NCBI RefSeq assembly: GCF_023555415.1
Contig: NZ_JAKRYL010000005.1
Coordinates: 62,001 to 126,000, forward strand
Reading direction: 5' to 3'
Origin: Halalkalibacter alkaliphilus
Lineage (GTDB): Bacteria; Bacillota; Bacilli; Bacillales; Bacillaceae_D
DNA: 64,000 bases
Shown: piece by piece, positions 15,541 to 25,520 of the stretch
Layout: the number at the start of each line of letters is the position of its first letter
Numbering within the stretch: the stretch's first letter is position 1
Notes under the pieces: model-generated
Databases searched by the model: none
The model's input: only the letters and a program-made list of their open reading frames with translations
What the model was told of the DNA's origin: nothing
Translations under genes and position numbers: made by a program

Positions 15541-15568
15541 GAGCACGCAACATTAGTCAGCATGCTCT
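15541..15568 (-). terminator. Terminator between degV and comFA
   Basis: GAGCATGC and GCGTGCTC (one mismatch) form a stem with a TGACTAATGTT loop, followed by eight Ts on the minus strand. It separates degV from comFA. Confidence 0.88.
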
Positions 15569-15580
15569 TCGGTGTTATAT

Positions 15581-16435
15581 CTAGTTCTGTTTTTGCCAGG
15601 ACAAACCAAGGCTGCCGGCACCTAAATGTGTGCCAATGACCGGCCCAAAGTAACTTATATTTACAGTAACATGTTCAAAACGTTCGTTAATCGTCGCTTG
15701 AAGCTGTTTAGCTCCTTCTAGGTTGTCGGCATGGATGACCGTTGCAATAAAGCTTCCGCCTTTATTCACGTCTTCTTCTAGTAACTGAACGATACGCGAT
15801 AATGCTTTTTTCTCTGTTCTCACCTTTTCAAATGGAACGATGCTTCCTTCTTCAAAATGCAAGATCGGCTTAATCTTCAGCAGGTTTCCAACAAGTAACT
15901 GTGCGCCTGAAAGTCTTCCGCCGCGGTGCAAATGGTTAAGATCATCTACCATAAAGTACGCTTTCGACGTTTCTTTTAGCGAAATTAGTTTCTCAATGAT
16001 AGCATGGCCATCTGCTCCGGCATTCGCCATTTTTGCTGCTTCAAGAACATAATAGCCTTGAGGTGCACAACTTACTTCTGTATCAAACCCGAGCACTTCG
16101 ATGTCTTCTACCATTTCTCCAGCACTCATTGCCGATTGAAATGTGCCGCTAATTTTGCTCGATAAATGAATCGTTACCACTTGTTTGCAGCCTTCTTTGG
16201 CAAGACGCTCAAATAATGTAACGAAATCTCCAATCGCAGGCTGAGATGTCGTCGGGAGCTGCTCCGCTGTTTTCATTTCCTCATAAAATTGATCGGTCGT
16301 TAAGTCGATTTCTTCTTGATACGACTTCTCTCCGAACACCACATTAAGAGGAACCATCTCAATTGATAATTCGTTACGAATGTCTTTTGGTATATAGGCT
16401 GTACTATCCGTTACAACAGCAACACTCTTATTCAT
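15581..16435 (-). CDS. degV: DegV family fatty-acid-binding protein
   Basis: A 284-residue DegV (FakB-type) protein. The family binds a single fatty acid and presents it to the kinase FakA. Conserved parts are VTDSTAYIPKDI at the start, LPTTSQPAIGDF (the TSQP loop), IHLSSKISGTFQSA, and FMVDDLNHLHRGGRLS in the second lobe. It sits upstream of comFA as B. subtilis yviA does, and downstream of degU after a strong terminator. It is intact and of normal length. Which fatty acid it prefers cannot be seen from sequence by eye. Confidence 0.95.
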   Translation of the reverse strand: MNKSVAVVTDSTAYIPKDIRNELSIEMVPLNVVFGEKSYQEEIDLTTDQFYEEMKTAEQLPTTSQPAIGDFVTLFERLAKEGCKQVVTIHLSSKISGTFQSAMSAGEMVEDIEVLGFDTEVSCAPQGYYVLEAAKMANAGADGHAIIEKLISLKETSKAYFMVDDLNHLHRGGRLSGAQLLVGNLLKIKPILHFEEGSIVPFEKVRTEKKALSRIVQLLEEDVNKGGSFIATVIHADNLEGAKQLQATINERFEHVTVNISYFGPVIGTHLGAGSLGLSWQKQN

Positions 16436-16678
16436 GCAAAGGTCCTCTCTTTTTTCAAAGTCTCTACTTCTACTGACTGAAAATCTCTATTCTTACTGTA
16501 CATGGAATTGTCCAAGCTTTCAAGCAAAAGCCGAGCATGCCCTTCTTTTAAGCCTATTCTGAGTGGTCTTTTCGGAATAGGCGTGCGACGAGTGGAGCCA
16601 TTACTCTTCTTCTGAGTAAGCTTCAGGATTTTTTATCAAAAAAAGAGAGAAAGCATCGTCTGCTATCTCTCTTCATCG
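16436..16678. other. Intergenic region between degV and degU
   Basis: The region contains the degU terminator (16644-16671) and a separate inverted repeat, GCCTATTC at 16552-16559 with GAATAGGC at 16575-16582, that lacks a T-run. The degV promoter must lie here, but no clear -35/-10 pair was identified. No gene was found. Confidence 0.6.
16638..16671 (-). terminator. Terminator of degS-degU
   Basis: AGAGAGATAGCA and TGCTTTCTCTCT form a stem with a GACGA loop, followed by seven Ts on the minus strand, eight bases past the degU stop. Confidence 0.92.
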
Positions 16679-17386
16679 TTATCTAACAATTACATATCCT
16701 TTTTTTATTGCTTCAACTACAGCTTGCGTTCGGTCATTTACACTCATCTTTTGTAAAATATTGCTAACATGATTTTTAACCGTTTTTTCACTAATGAATA
16801 ACGTTTCCCCAATGGCACGATTGCTTTGCCCGTCTGTCATTAGCTGCAGCACTTCACATTCACGGCGAGTGAGAATATGTAATGGTTTGCGATATTCGAC
16901 TTCACGGAAGCCAATCGATTCTTCATGAAGATCATCTTCCGTTGCAAGTCTACGGTATTCATTAATCAAGTTATGTGTAACTTTTGGATGAATGTATGCT
17001 CCACCTGAAGCAACAACTTTTACCGCTTCAATTAGTGCTGATGCATCCATCTCTTTTAACAAGTAGCCAGATGCCCCTGTCTTTAATACATGAGTCACAT
17101 ATGACTCATCATCGTGTATTGATAAAATTAATACCTTAGCATTTGGGAACGTTTGAATGAGTTCTTTCGTTGCTTCTACTCCGTTCATTTGCGGCATATT
17201 TATATCCATAAGAATGACATCAGGACGATGGATTTTTACAAGTTCAATCGCTTGTGAGCCGTCTTGACCATCTGCCACAATATCAAATTCAGGTTCCATC
17301 GCTAGAATTCGCTTAACTCCCTCACGAAATAACTGATGATCATCAATGATGACGATTTTAATTTTCTCTTTGATTTCACTCATCAT
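16679..17386 (-). CDS. degU: Response regulator DegU
   Basis: A 235-residue NarL/FixJ-type regulator. The receiver domain starts [19 protein letters not shown], with the phosphorylated Asp in LMDINMPQ (about residue 61) and a Lys in LLKEMDA. The LuxR-type helix-turn-helix is at the C-terminus ([15 protein letters not shown], then [16 protein letters not shown]). In B. subtilis DegU controls exoenzymes, competence and motility, all represented in this window. The open frame begins with a GTG lying inside the ribosome-binding site GAGAGG; ATG 17386 or the next ATG is the likely start. It is cotranscribed with degS, 53 bases away. Confidence 0.96.
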   Translation of the reverse strand: MMSEIKEKIKIVIIDDHQLFREGVKRILAMEPEFDIVADGQDGSQAIELVKIHRPDVILMDINMPQMNGVEATKELIQTFPNAKVLILSIHDDESYVTHVLKTGASGYLLKEMDASALIEAVKVVASGGAYIHPKVTHNLINEYRRLATEDDLHEESIGFREVEYRKPLHILTRRECEVLQLMTDGQSNRAIGETLFISEKTVKNHVSNILQKMSVNDRTQAVVEAIKKGYVIVR

Positions 17387-17439
17387 TTTCACCTCTCCGC
17401 TGACATGTTTTTTACTAGTTACATATTTTTTATCGTCTG

Positions 17440-18573
17440 TTACTTTGCAGAGTTTAATGGGATGCCAATGATGACAATCGTTCCAACCTTTAATTCTGAT
17501 TGAATCTTCATCTCACCTTTTAGCATGTTCACTCTTTCTTTCATTCCGATTAATCCAAATGATCCTTCCTTTTTCTGGGCAGGATCAAAGCCTTTGCCAT
17601 CATCTTTAATTATCATTATAACCTTGTTTGTCTTGATTTCAATTTTCACTTGAATTTCCGTCGGTTCGGCATGCTTATAGGCATTTTGTACCGATTCTTG
17701 TACGAGACGAAATAAGGCAATTTCTAATTGTTGAGGCAGCCGCTCATCTTTACCGAAATGTTGAAACACTACAGATACTTGGTTATGCTCTTCAAATGTT
17801 CTCAAATACTTTTTTAAAGTAGGAATTAATCCGAGGTCATCAAGCGCCATTGGTCTCAAATCGTAAATAATTCTTCTCACTTCCGCAAGTGAGGATTTTA
17901 CCATTTTTCGCATATCTCTAATCTCGTTCAGCGCTTCATCTATTCCTTTTTCTTGATAAATTCGTTCAATTAGCTCAGAACGCAGCATCACATTTGCCAT
18001 CATTTGGGCAGGCCCATCATGGATATCTCGTGAAATCTTTTTCCGCTCATCCTCTTGAGCCTCAATGATTTTCAGTCCAAATGCTTGCTTTTCACGCGCA
18101 TCCTCGATTACACCAGTAACTTGCTTAATGTCACTAGAAAGGAATTTGTAAACGATAGACATTTGCCCCGAAAGTTGTTCAGCTCGCATGACCGTATCCT
18201 TCAAATTAATCAGCCTTCGTTCAATTTGGTCACGTTTATCCCGTAATTGAATTTCTTCCTGTTTTAAAACAGCTAGTTGCACCTGAAAGTTATTCGCTTT
18301 TTCATATGCGATGCGAACTTCCTCGTTTGTAAATTTATCGAAGGCTTTACTAACTTCAACTAATCGGCTGCGTGCAAGTCGGGCGTACACTTGTGTCTTG
18401 TCCGTTTTTTCGATAACTTCTGTTACTTTCATTCGAACTTCTTCTAACTCTTTTTCAAGTGCTTGTTGTTCGAGCCTTGATTGTTCCTCAATTTCAAAAA
18501 TTTGTTCTCGACTTTGGCCTACTGTATCTAACGTCTGATCTATAATCTTGTCCAAAATTTTTGTGTCTGTCAT
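17440..18573 (-). CDS. degS: Cytoplasmic sensor kinase DegS
   Basis: A 377-residue soluble histidine kinase. The N-terminal half (1-170) is a long coiled-coil sensor region without membrane helices, as in B. subtilis DegS. The HisKA_3 phosphoacceptor is His185 in [14 protein letters not shown]. The ATPase domain shows N-box [12 protein letters not shown] and the G-boxes [10 protein letters not shown] and [10 protein letters not shown]. It phosphorylates DegU, encoded next. A promoter should lie in 18574-18700, divergent from yvyE, but none was identified with confidence. Confidence 0.97.
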   Translation of the reverse strand: MTDTKILDKIIDQTLDTVGQSREQIFEIEEQSRLEQQALEKELEEVRMKVTEVIEKTDKTQVYARLARSRLVEVSKAFDKFTNEEVRIAYEKANNFQVQLAVLKQEEIQLRDKRDQIERRLINLKDTVMRAEQLSGQMSIVYKFLSSDIKQVTGVIEDAREKQAFGLKIIEAQEDERKKISRDIHDGPAQMMANVMLRSELIERIYQEKGIDEALNEIRDMRKMVKSSLAEVRRIIYDLRPMALDDLGLIPTLKKYLRTFEEHNQVSVVFQHFGKDERLPQQLEIALFRLVQESVQNAYKHAEPTEIQVKIEIKTNKVIMIIKDDGKGFDPAQKKEGSFGLIGMKERVNMLKGEMKIQSELKVGTIVIIGIPLNSAK

Positions 18574-18816
18574 TCCAACACCAACCTTTAGTTGAAGATA
18601 AAGCGATCCAGTTGCTATGTAAAAAAGAATTCGATATCCTTATTTTACAACATCTTCAACGAAATAACGCATAAATCTTTTTTGGGCGCTATTTTTAGTT
18701 AGGAAGGATTAGGCATTTGAGGATGGGAGACTACAACGAATCTATCGTACCATAGCTTTATTACATAATGATTGCTCAGTTTTGTAAAACTATGAAAAAA
18801 GAAGGGGGAATAAGTT

Positions 18817-19452
18817 ATGGCTCTAGCAACCTATCATACGGTAAAAGGACGAGGTGAACATGAAATCGTCATTCAAAAGTCACGATTCATTGCATTTTTC
18901 GATCGTGTTGAGACAGAAAAAGACGCTCAAGCATTTATTGATCGAATAAAAAAAGAGCATTGGAATGCAAATCATAATTGCTCTGCCTATATGATCGGCG
19001 AACGCGATGAAATTCAAAAAGCCAATGACGATGGCGAGCCTAGTGGTACTGCAGGTGTGCCGATGCTTGAGGTATTAAAAAAGCGTGGTCTGAAAGATAC
19101 AGTCGTCGTTGTTACCCGTTACTTTGGTGGGATCAAACTCGGTGCTGGCGGCTTGATTCGCGCGTACGGCGGTGCAGTTAGCGAGGGGCTCAATGCCGTT
19201 GGTGTTGTCAAACGTTCACTGGTGAAAGTCGTTCATACAGAAGTGGACTATCACTGGCTTGGAAAGGTCGAACACGCGTTAAGAGAATCGCCTTATCAAA
19301 TGAAAGGTACTGAATACTTGGAGCAAGTTGATGTCCAGACGTATGTCGAGGTTGATGATCTTGACGCATTTGAAGAATGGATGACAAACATTACAAATGG
19401 ACAAGCAAAGATTCGCCAAGGCGAAGAAACGTATTTGGAAACTTTAGTGTAG
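18817..19452 (+). CDS. yvyE: YigZ/IMPACT family protein YvyE
   Basis: A 211-residue protein of the UPF0029/IMPACT family. The N-terminal domain carries ESRF-type sequence here written as [14 protein letters not shown], then [27 protein letters not shown] and [19 protein letters not shown], the strongest family hallmarks. The C-terminal domain (about 140-205) has the EF-G-like ferredoxin fold of YigZ. Function is unsettled. In B. subtilis yvyE is divergent from degS and upstream of the tagV gene; here the divergence is kept, but other genes follow. GAAGGGGG precedes the ATG. Confidence 0.95.
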   Translation: MALATYHTVKGRGEHEIVIQKSRFIAFFDRVETEKDAQAFIDRIKKEHWNANHNCSAYMIGERDEIQKANDDGEPSGTAGVPMLEVLKKRGLKDTVVVVTRYFGGIKLGAGGLIRAYGGAVSEGLNAVGVVKRSLVKVVHTEVDYHWLGKVEHALRESPYQMKGTEYLEQVDVQTYVEVDDLDAFEEWMTNITNGQAKIRQGEETYLETLV

Positions 19453-19455
19453 TAA

Positions 19456-19472
19456 AGAGGGGTCTGACCCTT
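19456..19472. repeat. Dispersed REP-like palindrome, copy A
   Basis: AGAGGGGTCTGACCCTT lies just after the yvyE stop. Its core GGGTCTGACCC recurs at 20664 and twice at 27418-27473. It is a short palindrome without coding capacity. Confidence 0.8.
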
Positions 19473-19517
19473 ACCCTAATCAGGTATAGGTATTTACATA
19501 GAGAAAGGAGTTTATTT

Positions 19518-19922
19518 ATGGCTGAAACGACATTGCAACTAAAAACAAACTCTCGTGATCAGATGATTGATATTACTAGAGACATCGCTGAATGGGTGCG
19601 TTCCGTTGGGGTGAATAATGGGATCGTTGTTGTGTCTTCCCTGCACACGACAGCTGGCATTACTGTCAATGAGAATGCGGATCCCGATGTGAAGACGGAC
19701 ATGCTTAGACGGTTTGATGAGATTTACCCATGGCAGCATGATAAGGATCTTCATATGGAAGGCAATACCGCTGCACATATGAAAACGAGTACGGTTGGAC
19801 ATGCCCAGACGATTGTGATCTCTGGAGGCCGGCTTGTGCTAGGGACATGGCAAGGGGTGTATTTCTGCGAGTTTGATGGCCCGCGTCATCGGAAGGTATT
19901 AGTAAAGGTATTGGAAGGGTAA
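19518..19922 (+). CDS. YjbQ family protein (UPF0047)
   Basis: A 134-residue protein of the YjbQ/UPF0047 family. Members form small trimers with a conserved metal-binding His cluster, and some have thiamine-phosphate synthase side activity. Signature parts are [36 protein letters not shown] and the C-terminal [26 protein letters not shown] is seven bases ahead of the ATG at 19518; an open frame upstream that overlaps yvyE lacks a ribosome-binding site. It is probably cotranscribed with yvyE across the REP-like repeat, and a strong terminator follows. The true physiological role is unknown. Confidence 0.92.
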   Translation: MAETTLQLKTNSRDQMIDITRDIAEWVRSVGVNNGIVVVSSLHTTAGITVNENADPDVKTDMLRRFDEIYPWQHDKDLHMEGNTAAHMKTSTVGHAQTIVISGGRLVLGTWQGVYFCEFDGPRHRKVLVKVLEG

Positions 19923-19950
19923 AAAGTTTTCTTTTTTCAGTGCTTCGCTT

Positions 19951-19998
19951 AGGAGGAGGATTGGAGGCCTATTTGGGCCTCAATCCTCCTCTTTTTTA
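19951..19998 (+). terminator. Terminator after the yjbQ-like gene
   Basis: GAGGAGGATTG and GAGGCC pair with GGCCTC and CAATCCTCCTC to form a long, GC-rich stem with one bulge, followed by TTTTTTATT. It converges on pcp. Confidence 0.93.
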
Positions 19999-20598
19999 TT
20001 CTATTATGCATTCAAGTAAGAGCGTTACAGCTCTTGTAAGTTCTTGCTGTGACATGCTCGGTAGCCGCGCATTCATAACAGCAAGCTCATAACTTGCGGG
20101 AAGATGAATAAATCCAGCTGGACAGCTGATGTGATGTTGCTTTAGGTAGTCTAGCATTTGAAACATAATATTATTGCAAAGGTACGTTCCTGCAGTGTTG
20201 GAGATTTGAGCTGGGATGGACGATTCATTTAATTTGTTGACCATTTCTCGAATAGGCAGCGTTGAGAAATAAGCAGCCGGGCCGTCCTCTCGTATGAGGG
20301 CGTCCTGAAGTGCTTGTCCTTCATTATCAACTTCCCCATCACTGCAGTTGATTGCGATCCGTTCAGGTGTAATGCGATTACGACCGGCTGCAAGGCCTAG
20401 CATAATGACTGCATCAGGCTGGTGTTCTTCAAATAGCTTGATCAACTGTTTCCCCGACTTGGAATAGGTTACAGGGAGGACTTCTCCAATTATTTGTTTG
20501 TTTCCAACCTGTTGTCCATTCAGTTCACGGGCGATTGCTTCTGTCGGATTTATGCCATGATCAAGGAAAGGGACAAATCCAGTTAGTAGTACACGCAT
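19996..20598 (-). CDS. pcp: Pyrrolidone-carboxylate peptidase (pyroglutamyl peptidase I)
   Basis: A 200-residue cytoplasmic cysteine peptidase of family C15 that removes N-terminal pyroglutamate from peptides. The catalytic triad is in place: Glu79 in ITPERIAIN, Cys141 in NTAGTYLCN and His165 in GFIHLPAS. The start MRVLLTGFVPFLDHGINPTE is also canonical. It lies downstream of the oligopeptide ABC operon on the same strand, separated by that operon's terminator and a REP-like repeat, so it likely has its own promoter. The grouping fits peptide uptake and processing. Confidence 0.96.
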   Translation of the reverse strand: MRVLLTGFVPFLDHGINPTEAIARELNGQQVGNKQIIGEVLPVTYSKSGKQLIKLFEEHQPDAVIMLGLAAGRNRITPERIAINCSDGEVDNEGQALQDALIREDGPAAYFSTLPIREMVNKLNESSIPAQISNTAGTYLCNNIMFQMLDYLKQHHISCPAGFIHLPASYELAVMNARLPSMSQQELTRAVTLLLECIIE

Positions 20599-20663
20599 TG
20601 TTGGTCCTCCTGAAATTATTCGTTTAAAGTTTTCGACGGTTTTCTATTTCCCATTCATTTCCC

Positions 20664-20679
20664 GGGGTCAGACCCCTCT
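20664..20679. repeat. Dispersed REP-like palindrome, copy B
   Basis: GGGGTCAGACCCCTCT, the reverse complement form of the core seen at 19456, lies between pcp and the app operon terminator. Confidence 0.8.
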
Positions 20680-20699
20680 GCACCACTTTACTGCGGCAA

Positions 20700-20727
20700 A
20701 CCAAAAAGCAGCGGCCTTAACCGCTGC
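20700..20727 (-). terminator. Terminator of the oligopeptide ABC operon
   Basis: GCAGCGG-TTAAGG-CCGCTGC followed by TTTTTGG on the minus strand, about 35 bases past the last permease gene. Confidence 0.9.
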
Positions 20728-20763
20728 CTTCCCACACATATCCATCCAAGTACCGTCCTACTT

Positions 20764-21687
20764 CTACTTCTCCACAACTCTCGGATCAAGCGCATCGCGC
20801 AGTCCATCTCCAATAAAGTTAAAGCACAACACCGTAATTAAGATGAGCAAGCCTGGAAAAGTTGGATACCACCAAGCGTTACGGAAAATCGTAATACTTT
20901 GTGAGTCTGTCAACATGTTGCCCCACGATGCATTTGGCGGCTGCACGCCTAGTCCGAAGAAGCTCAATGCAGATTCTGCTAGGATAAAAGACCCAACTGC
21001 AAGCGTTGCTGCAACGATGACCGGACCTAATGCATTCGGCAAGATTTGTGAGAAAATAATCCGAACATTAGACATCCCGATGGTCCGGGAAGCTAGCACG
21101 AACTCCCGCTTTTTCAGTGACAAGAACTCCCCTCGAACAACACGGGCGGTTCCTGTCCAACTGAGTAAAGCAAAGACCAAAATTAAAATATTAATACTCG
21201 GGTCTAAAATCGCAACTAATGTAATCAATAAGAAGATATTCGGGAATGCAAGGATAATATCTACGAGACGCATTAAGAATGCATCAACTAATCCCCCGAA
21301 ATACCCTGCAACTGCTCCAATGACTGCTCCAATCGTAACTGCACCTAACATCGATGCAAAGCCTACATACAAGGAAACCTGTCCACCGTACAGCATCCGG
21401 CTGAATAAGTCACGACCTAGGTGATCCGTTCCAAGCCAGTGCTCTGGACTCGGCGCACCTAAACGGTTACGTAAATTTTGAGTCGCTGGATCATGCGGCG
21501 CAATGTACGGTGCTAGTAAACATGCAATCGTAATGATCGTCAAGACGACCAAACCTATTACTGCTAATTTATTTTGGAAAAACTTTGTAACAATAATGGA
21601 TAAGAGGGATCGACGTTCGCCGAGAACTTGCTTGTCTTCAACCCCATGTCCAAACTTCTCTAGTTGTGGTTGTTGTTGTGCACTCAT
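20764..21687 (-). CDS. appC: Oligopeptide ABC transporter permease (AppC/OppC type)
   Basis: A 307-residue membrane permease of the DppC/OppC family. One N-terminal helix (about 38-60) precedes the family-specific segment [26 protein letters not shown] (partly quoted), then five more helices. The cytoplasmic EAA loop that contacts the ATPases is in [14 protein letters not shown] with [10 protein letters not shown]. It is the last gene of the operon, 15 bases after the companion permease. The order D-F-A-B-C on this strand equals the app operon of B. subtilis rather than opp (A-B-C-D-F). Substrate specificity cannot be read directly. Confidence 0.9.
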   Translation of the reverse strand: MSAQQQPQLEKFGHGVEDKQVLGERRSLLSIIVTKFFQNKLAVIGLVVLTIITIACLLAPYIAPHDPATQNLRNRLGAPSPEHWLGTDHLGRDLFSRMLYGGQVSLYVGFASMLGAVTIGAVIGAVAGYFGGLVDAFLMRLVDIILAFPNIFLLITLVAILDPSINILILVFALLSWTGTARVVRGEFLSLKKREFVLASRTIGMSNVRIIFSQILPNALGPVIVAATLAVGSFILAESALSFFGLGVQPPNASWGNMLTDSQSITIFRNAWWYPTFPGLLILITVLCFNFIGDGLRDALDPRVVEK

Positions 21688-21702
21688 GCTTCTCGTCCCT
21701 CC

Positions 21703-22650
21703 TTAATACTCAATTCGCGGATCTAGTACTGCATATAAAATATCTGCAATCAAGTTCCCAATGACTGTTAGTAATGCACCAAACATTGTGATAGCCATGA
21801 TGACTGGGTAATCACGCTGGAAGGTCGCATCGATAAACATTTTCCCAATCCCAGGCCAGTTAAAGACCGATTCAACGATCGCAGAACCACCGATCATCGT
21901 TGGGAGCATTAAACCAAACATCGTAATAACAGGGATCAGCCCGTTACGCAGACCGTGCTTGTAAATAACGCGGCGTTCGCGGAACCCTTTTGCACGTGCT
22001 GTACGAATGTAATCCTGATTAACCACTTCAAGCATACTAGAACGCGTATATCGAGTAAGACCAGCCATGTCTGCCGTTGCTAAAACAAACGCAGGCAAGA
22101 TTAAATGGTGAAGTCTATCAATAATACTAAAATCTGCACCTATGGTTGCAACTCCACCAACAGGAGTCCACCCTAATTGAACGGAAAACAACATAATCAA
22201 CATAATACCGAGCCAAAAATTAGGAGTCGCAAGCCCCACAAAGGAACCCATCGTAACCCCGTAATCGGTCAAGGAATATTGCCTTGTTGCTGAGATAACC
22301 CCGAACGGGATTGCTATAATTGCTGCTAAAAACAAGGATGAAGCCATCAATAATAACGTGTTCGGTAAACGATCTAAGATCATTTCAGTAACCGGTATTT
22401 TTCTTGAATATGATGTACCAAAGTCACCTTGTACAACATTACCTAACCAACGAACATATTGAACCGGAATCGGATCATTTAACCCTAATCGTTCGATTTG
22501 CGCCTCGCGTACTTCAGGTGAAATCTCTGGATCTAGGTTCATAATGGCTGGTTTTCCAGGTGCTGCGTACATAATAGCAAATGATAGAATGGAAATTCCA
22601 AATAGTATTGGGATCATCATAACGACCCGCTTAATGATGTAACTAATCAT
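21703..22650 (-). CDS. appB: Oligopeptide ABC transporter permease (AppB/OppB type)
   Basis: A 315-residue permease of the DppB/OppB family with six membrane helices. It begins MISYIIKRVVMMIPILFGIS and contains the family pattern GLNDPIPVQYVRWLGNVVQGDFGTS (quoted in part) and the EAA loop VNQDYIRTARAKGFRER. A longer frame starts at GTG 22665, but ATG 22650 opens the conserved N-terminus and has a GAGG upstream, so it is preferred. It follows the binding-protein gene after a GC-rich hairpin that probably lowers permease expression relative to the binding protein. Confidence 0.9.
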   Translation of the reverse strand: MISYIIKRVVMMIPILFGISILSFAIMYAAPGKPAIMNLDPEISPEVREAQIERLGLNDPIPVQYVRWLGNVVQGDFGTSYSRKIPVTEMILDRLPNTLLLMASSLFLAAIIAIPFGVISATRQYSLTDYGVTMGSFVGLATPNFWLGIMLIMLFSVQLGWTPVGGVATIGADFSIIDRLHHLILPAFVLATADMAGLTRYTRSSMLEVVNQDYIRTARAKGFRERRVIYKHGLRNGLIPVITMFGLMLPTMIGGSAIVESVFNWPGIGKMFIDATFQRDYPVIMAITMFGALLTVIGNLIADILYAVLDPRIEY

Positions 22651-22692
22651 GATTACATTCCTCACAATCCCTCAAGATAATTTAGTAGAGTA

Positions 22693-22717
22693 GGAAGGGG
22701 AGGGATTCACCCCTTCC
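22693..22717 (-). terminator. Attenuating hairpin between appA and appB
   Basis: GGAAGGGG and CCCCTTCC flank a nine-base loop just after the binding-protein gene. There is no T-run, so it more likely protects the upstream mRNA from decay or reduces read-through than ends transcription. Confidence 0.6.
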
Positions 22718-22734
22718 CCCCACTACTTGAAGGC

Positions 22735-24384
22735 TTAGTCTGTTACATACCACTCGTTAACTTTGTACATGTTAACACGTGGGTGATGAGTGAAGCCTTC
22801 TACACGGTTGCTAAGTAAGATGTGTTGCTCTGGGTAGTAAAGGTACGTGTAAGGTTGCTCCTCAGCAAGAATCTCATAGATCTCACCAATGACAGCCGCA
22901 CGCTCATCTTGATCAACAATTTGCTTGTTACCAGCTGCTAACTCATCAACACGGTCATTACGGTATGAAATGTTATTTAAACCATTTTCAATTTCACGAG
23001 AATGCCAGATAGCAGTCGGGTCCGGATCAAGGGCAAGACCCCATGCAAGTACGACAGCATCAAAGTCATAGTTAGGAGGGTTGATTTGCTCTAAGAATGC
23101 ACCCCACTCCATTTGACGAGGGTTTGCTTCAACACCAATATCAGATAACATATCTTGAACAATTACACCAATGTCACGACGAATAACGTTTCCATCATTA
23201 GATAGAATTTCAAAAGAGAATTTCTCTCCATCTTTTTCAAGGATGCCATCAGCACCAGGCTCCCAGCCAGCTTCTGCTAGTAACTCAAGAGCGCCTTCTG
23301 GATCGTACTCAAACTTAGGAACATCATCTGGGAATGCCCAGCTAAGTGGAGATGCAGGAGCATGTGCAACCTCTCCACGACCATCCATGATCGCTTCAAC
23401 AATTAATTCACGATCAATTGCCATTGTTAACGCTTGACGAACACGTACATCATCAAATGGTTCACGGTCGTTGTTCCAACCAATATAGTCATAACGCAGG
23501 GCTAAAGTTGAAGAAATACGACCATGGTCATATGTTTCAGCCGTAGCGATTTCGTTTGCAGGAAGGATCATCCAATCAATTTCGCCTGTTTCAAAAGCTA
23601 ATAGCTCAGCATTTGTATCAGCAAATACACGGAATGTCACTTTATCAAGGTTAGGACGACCTTCAAAGTAGTCATCAAATGCAACTAGCTCGATGTATTG
23701 TCCATCTTGGTACTCAACAAATTGGAAAGCACCAGCACCAACAGGGTTGTTACGGTTATATTCCATGTGATCCTCAAGATCAGCTACAGGAACATCTTCA
23801 AGAATGTGCTTTGGTAGAATTCCATAACCAGAACGAGTGATGAAACTTGCGTCTACTTCATTAAGTACGAACTTAACAGTGTACTCATCAACTACTTCAA
23901 CACTTTCTAGCTCTGTAAAATCACCAGCACGTGGACCCGTATAATCTTCATGAATGAAGATGTCGTATGTGAACTTAACATCTTCAGCTGTTAACTCTTC
24001 ACCATCATGGAAGAGAACACCTTCGTTAAGTGTATAAGTATACTCTAAGCCATCTTCAGAAATTTCCGGAAGGTCAGCAAGATATGGGATCATCTCTAAT
24101 TCTTCATCAGATCTTAAAAGACTTGCATGAATTAAATCAATGACATCTGCAGAAGCAGAATCTTGAGAGTATAAATCGTTAAAAGTTACAGGCTCTCCTG
24201 ACGTACCTAAAATCACACTACCACCAGCAGCCGCTTCACCTTCAGCTGCATCTTCGTCTGTTTCTTCCGTCGGCTCATCAGCTGGGTCTTCAGCTGGAGC
24301 GTCATCGCCACCACCACAAGCAGCAAGGACAAGCATAAATGCGAGCGCCAAGCCAAGCAGCATTAACAACTTCTTGTTTAACAT
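22735..24384 (-). CDS. appA: Extracellular peptide-binding lipoprotein (AppA/OppA type)
   Basis: A 549-residue solute-binding protein of family 5 that delivers peptides to the permeases. The signal peptide ends in the lipobox LAAC with Cys23 as lipidation site, followed by an acidic linker (DDAPAEDPADEPTEETDED). The mature part shows SBP_bac_5 features: LIHASLLRSDEELEMIPYLA, the region FHDGEELTAEDVKFTYD, and VRQALTMAIDREL. It is markedly acidic, which would suit a saline or alkaline habitat, though this is only suggestive. It is the third gene of the operon, after both ATPase genes. Confidence 0.93.
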   Translation of the reverse strand: MLNKKLLMLLGLALAFMLVLAACGGGDDAPAEDPADEPTEETDEDAAEGEAAAGGSVILGTSGEPVTFNDLYSQDSASADVIDLIHASLLRSDEELEMIPYLADLPEISEDGLEYTYTLNEGVLFHDGEELTAEDVKFTYDIFIHEDYTGPRAGDFTELESVEVVDEYTVKFVLNEVDASFITRSGYGILPKHILEDVPVADLEDHMEYNRNNPVGAGAFQFVEYQDGQYIELVAFDDYFEGRPNLDKVTFRVFADTNAELLAFETGEIDWMILPANEIATAETYDHGRISSTLALRYDYIGWNNDREPFDDVRVRQALTMAIDRELIVEAIMDGRGEVAHAPASPLSWAFPDDVPKFEYDPEGALELLAEAGWEPGADGILEKDGEKFSFEILSNDGNVIRRDIGVIVQDMLSDIGVEANPRQMEWGAFLEQINPPNYDFDAVVLAWGLALDPDPTAIWHSREIENGLNNISYRNDRVDELAAGNKQIVDQDERAAVIGEIYEILAEEQPYTYLYYPEQHILLSNRVEGFTHHPRVNMYKVNEWYVTD

Positions 24385-24518
24385 CGTATTTCCCCCTAAC
24401 GTCTCATTTTAAAATTGGTTACTAACACATTGCCTTTGTGAGCTCCCCTCGCTCGGCAACACCTCCCTTACAGGATATAGAAGATCCTTCTAAAAAATCG
24501 TTTCTCAGCTTGCTTATG

Positions 24519-25520
24519 TCACACCATCGCTTCATCGTTATACAAATGGCATGCGACAAAACGATCTTTTCGAACCTCTCTAAATTCAGGAATGTCCACC
24601 TTGCAATGGTCGATCGCTTTTGGACAGCGTGTATGAAACACACAACCAGTTGGCGGATTCGACGGGTTTGGAATATCCCCTTGTAAAATAACTCGCTCAC
24701 GCTTACGCTCTGATGGATGCGATTTGGGTACCGCCGACAAAAGAGCTTGGGAGTATGGATGAAGTGGTTCATTATACAAGTCATGCTTACTAGCAATCTC
24801 CATCATATTTCCTAGATACATAACACCAATGCGATCAGAAATATGTTTGACCACCCCTAAATCGTGGGCAATGAACAAATACGTTAAGCCAAATTCTTCT
24901 TGTAAATCTTTCATTAAGTTCAATACTTGTGATTGAACCGATACATCAAGGGCTGATACAGGCTCATCCCCGATAATTAATTTTGGATTTAGCGCAAGTG
25001 CACGAGCAATTCCGATACGTTGACGTTGCCCGCCTGAGAACTCATGCGGATAGCGGTTTGCGTAAGATGGATTTAACCCCACTTTCTCCATTAATCTTTC
25101 AATATACTCTTGACGCTCTTTTCCTTTATAAAGTCCGTGTACACTTAACGGTTCTTTTAAAATCGCACCAACTGTTTTACGAGGATTTAAGGATGAAAAA
25201 GGATCTTGGAACACCATTTGAATGTCACGACGATATTTTAGAAGTTCACGTTCTTTGAGCTTCGAAATATCTGTTCCATCAAAGATGATTTGCCCTTCTG
25301 TTGGCTCATACAATCGCATAATCGTACGACCAGCTGAGGATTTCCCACAGCCCGACTCTCCTACAAGGCCAAATGTTTCTCCTTTTTTTATCGAAAACGT
25401 AATTCCATCAACCGCTTTCACATTTCCGACGGTTCGTTGGAAAAAACCTTTTTTAATTGGAAAGTACTTTTTTAATCCATTTATCTCAAGCAACACTTCG
25501 TTTGCTGCATTTGTGCTCAT
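24519..25520 (-). CDS. appF: Oligopeptide ABC transporter ATPase (AppF/OppF type)
   Basis: A 333-residue ATPase. Walker A GESGCGKSS (54-62), signature FSGGQRQRIGIARAL, Walker B LIIGDEPVSALD and the His switch FIAHDLGVV are all present. The C-terminal oligopeptide extension (GCVFHTRCPKAIDHC) marks it as an Opp/Dpp-type protein. The QRTVGNVKAVDGI region is typical of the F rather than D subunit. ATG 25520 overlaps the appD stop by four bases (ATGA); a longer frame upstream has no good ribosome-binding site. It pairs with AppD to energise the two permeases. Confidence 0.93.
   Translation of the reverse strand: MSTNAANEVLLEINGLKKYFPIKKGFFQRTVGNVKAVDGITFSIKKGETFGLVGESGCGKSSAGRTIMRLYEPTEGQIIFDGTDISKLKERELLKYRRDIQMVFQDPFSSLNPRKTVGAILKEPLSVHGLYKGKERQEYIERLMEKVGLNPSYANRYPHEFSGGQRQRIGIARALALNPKLIIGDEPVSALDVSVQSQVLNLMKDLQEEFGLTYLFIAHDLGVVKHISDRIGVMYLGNMMEIASKHDLYNEPLHPYSQALLSAVPKSHPSERKRERVILQGDIPNPSNPPTGCVFHTRCPKAIDHCKVDIPEFREVRKDRFVACHLYNDEAMV

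Noticed and set aside
24422-24796. Minus-strand frame overlapping the appF 3' end
   Set aside because: It is out of frame with the strongly supported AppF gene and has no recognisable product.
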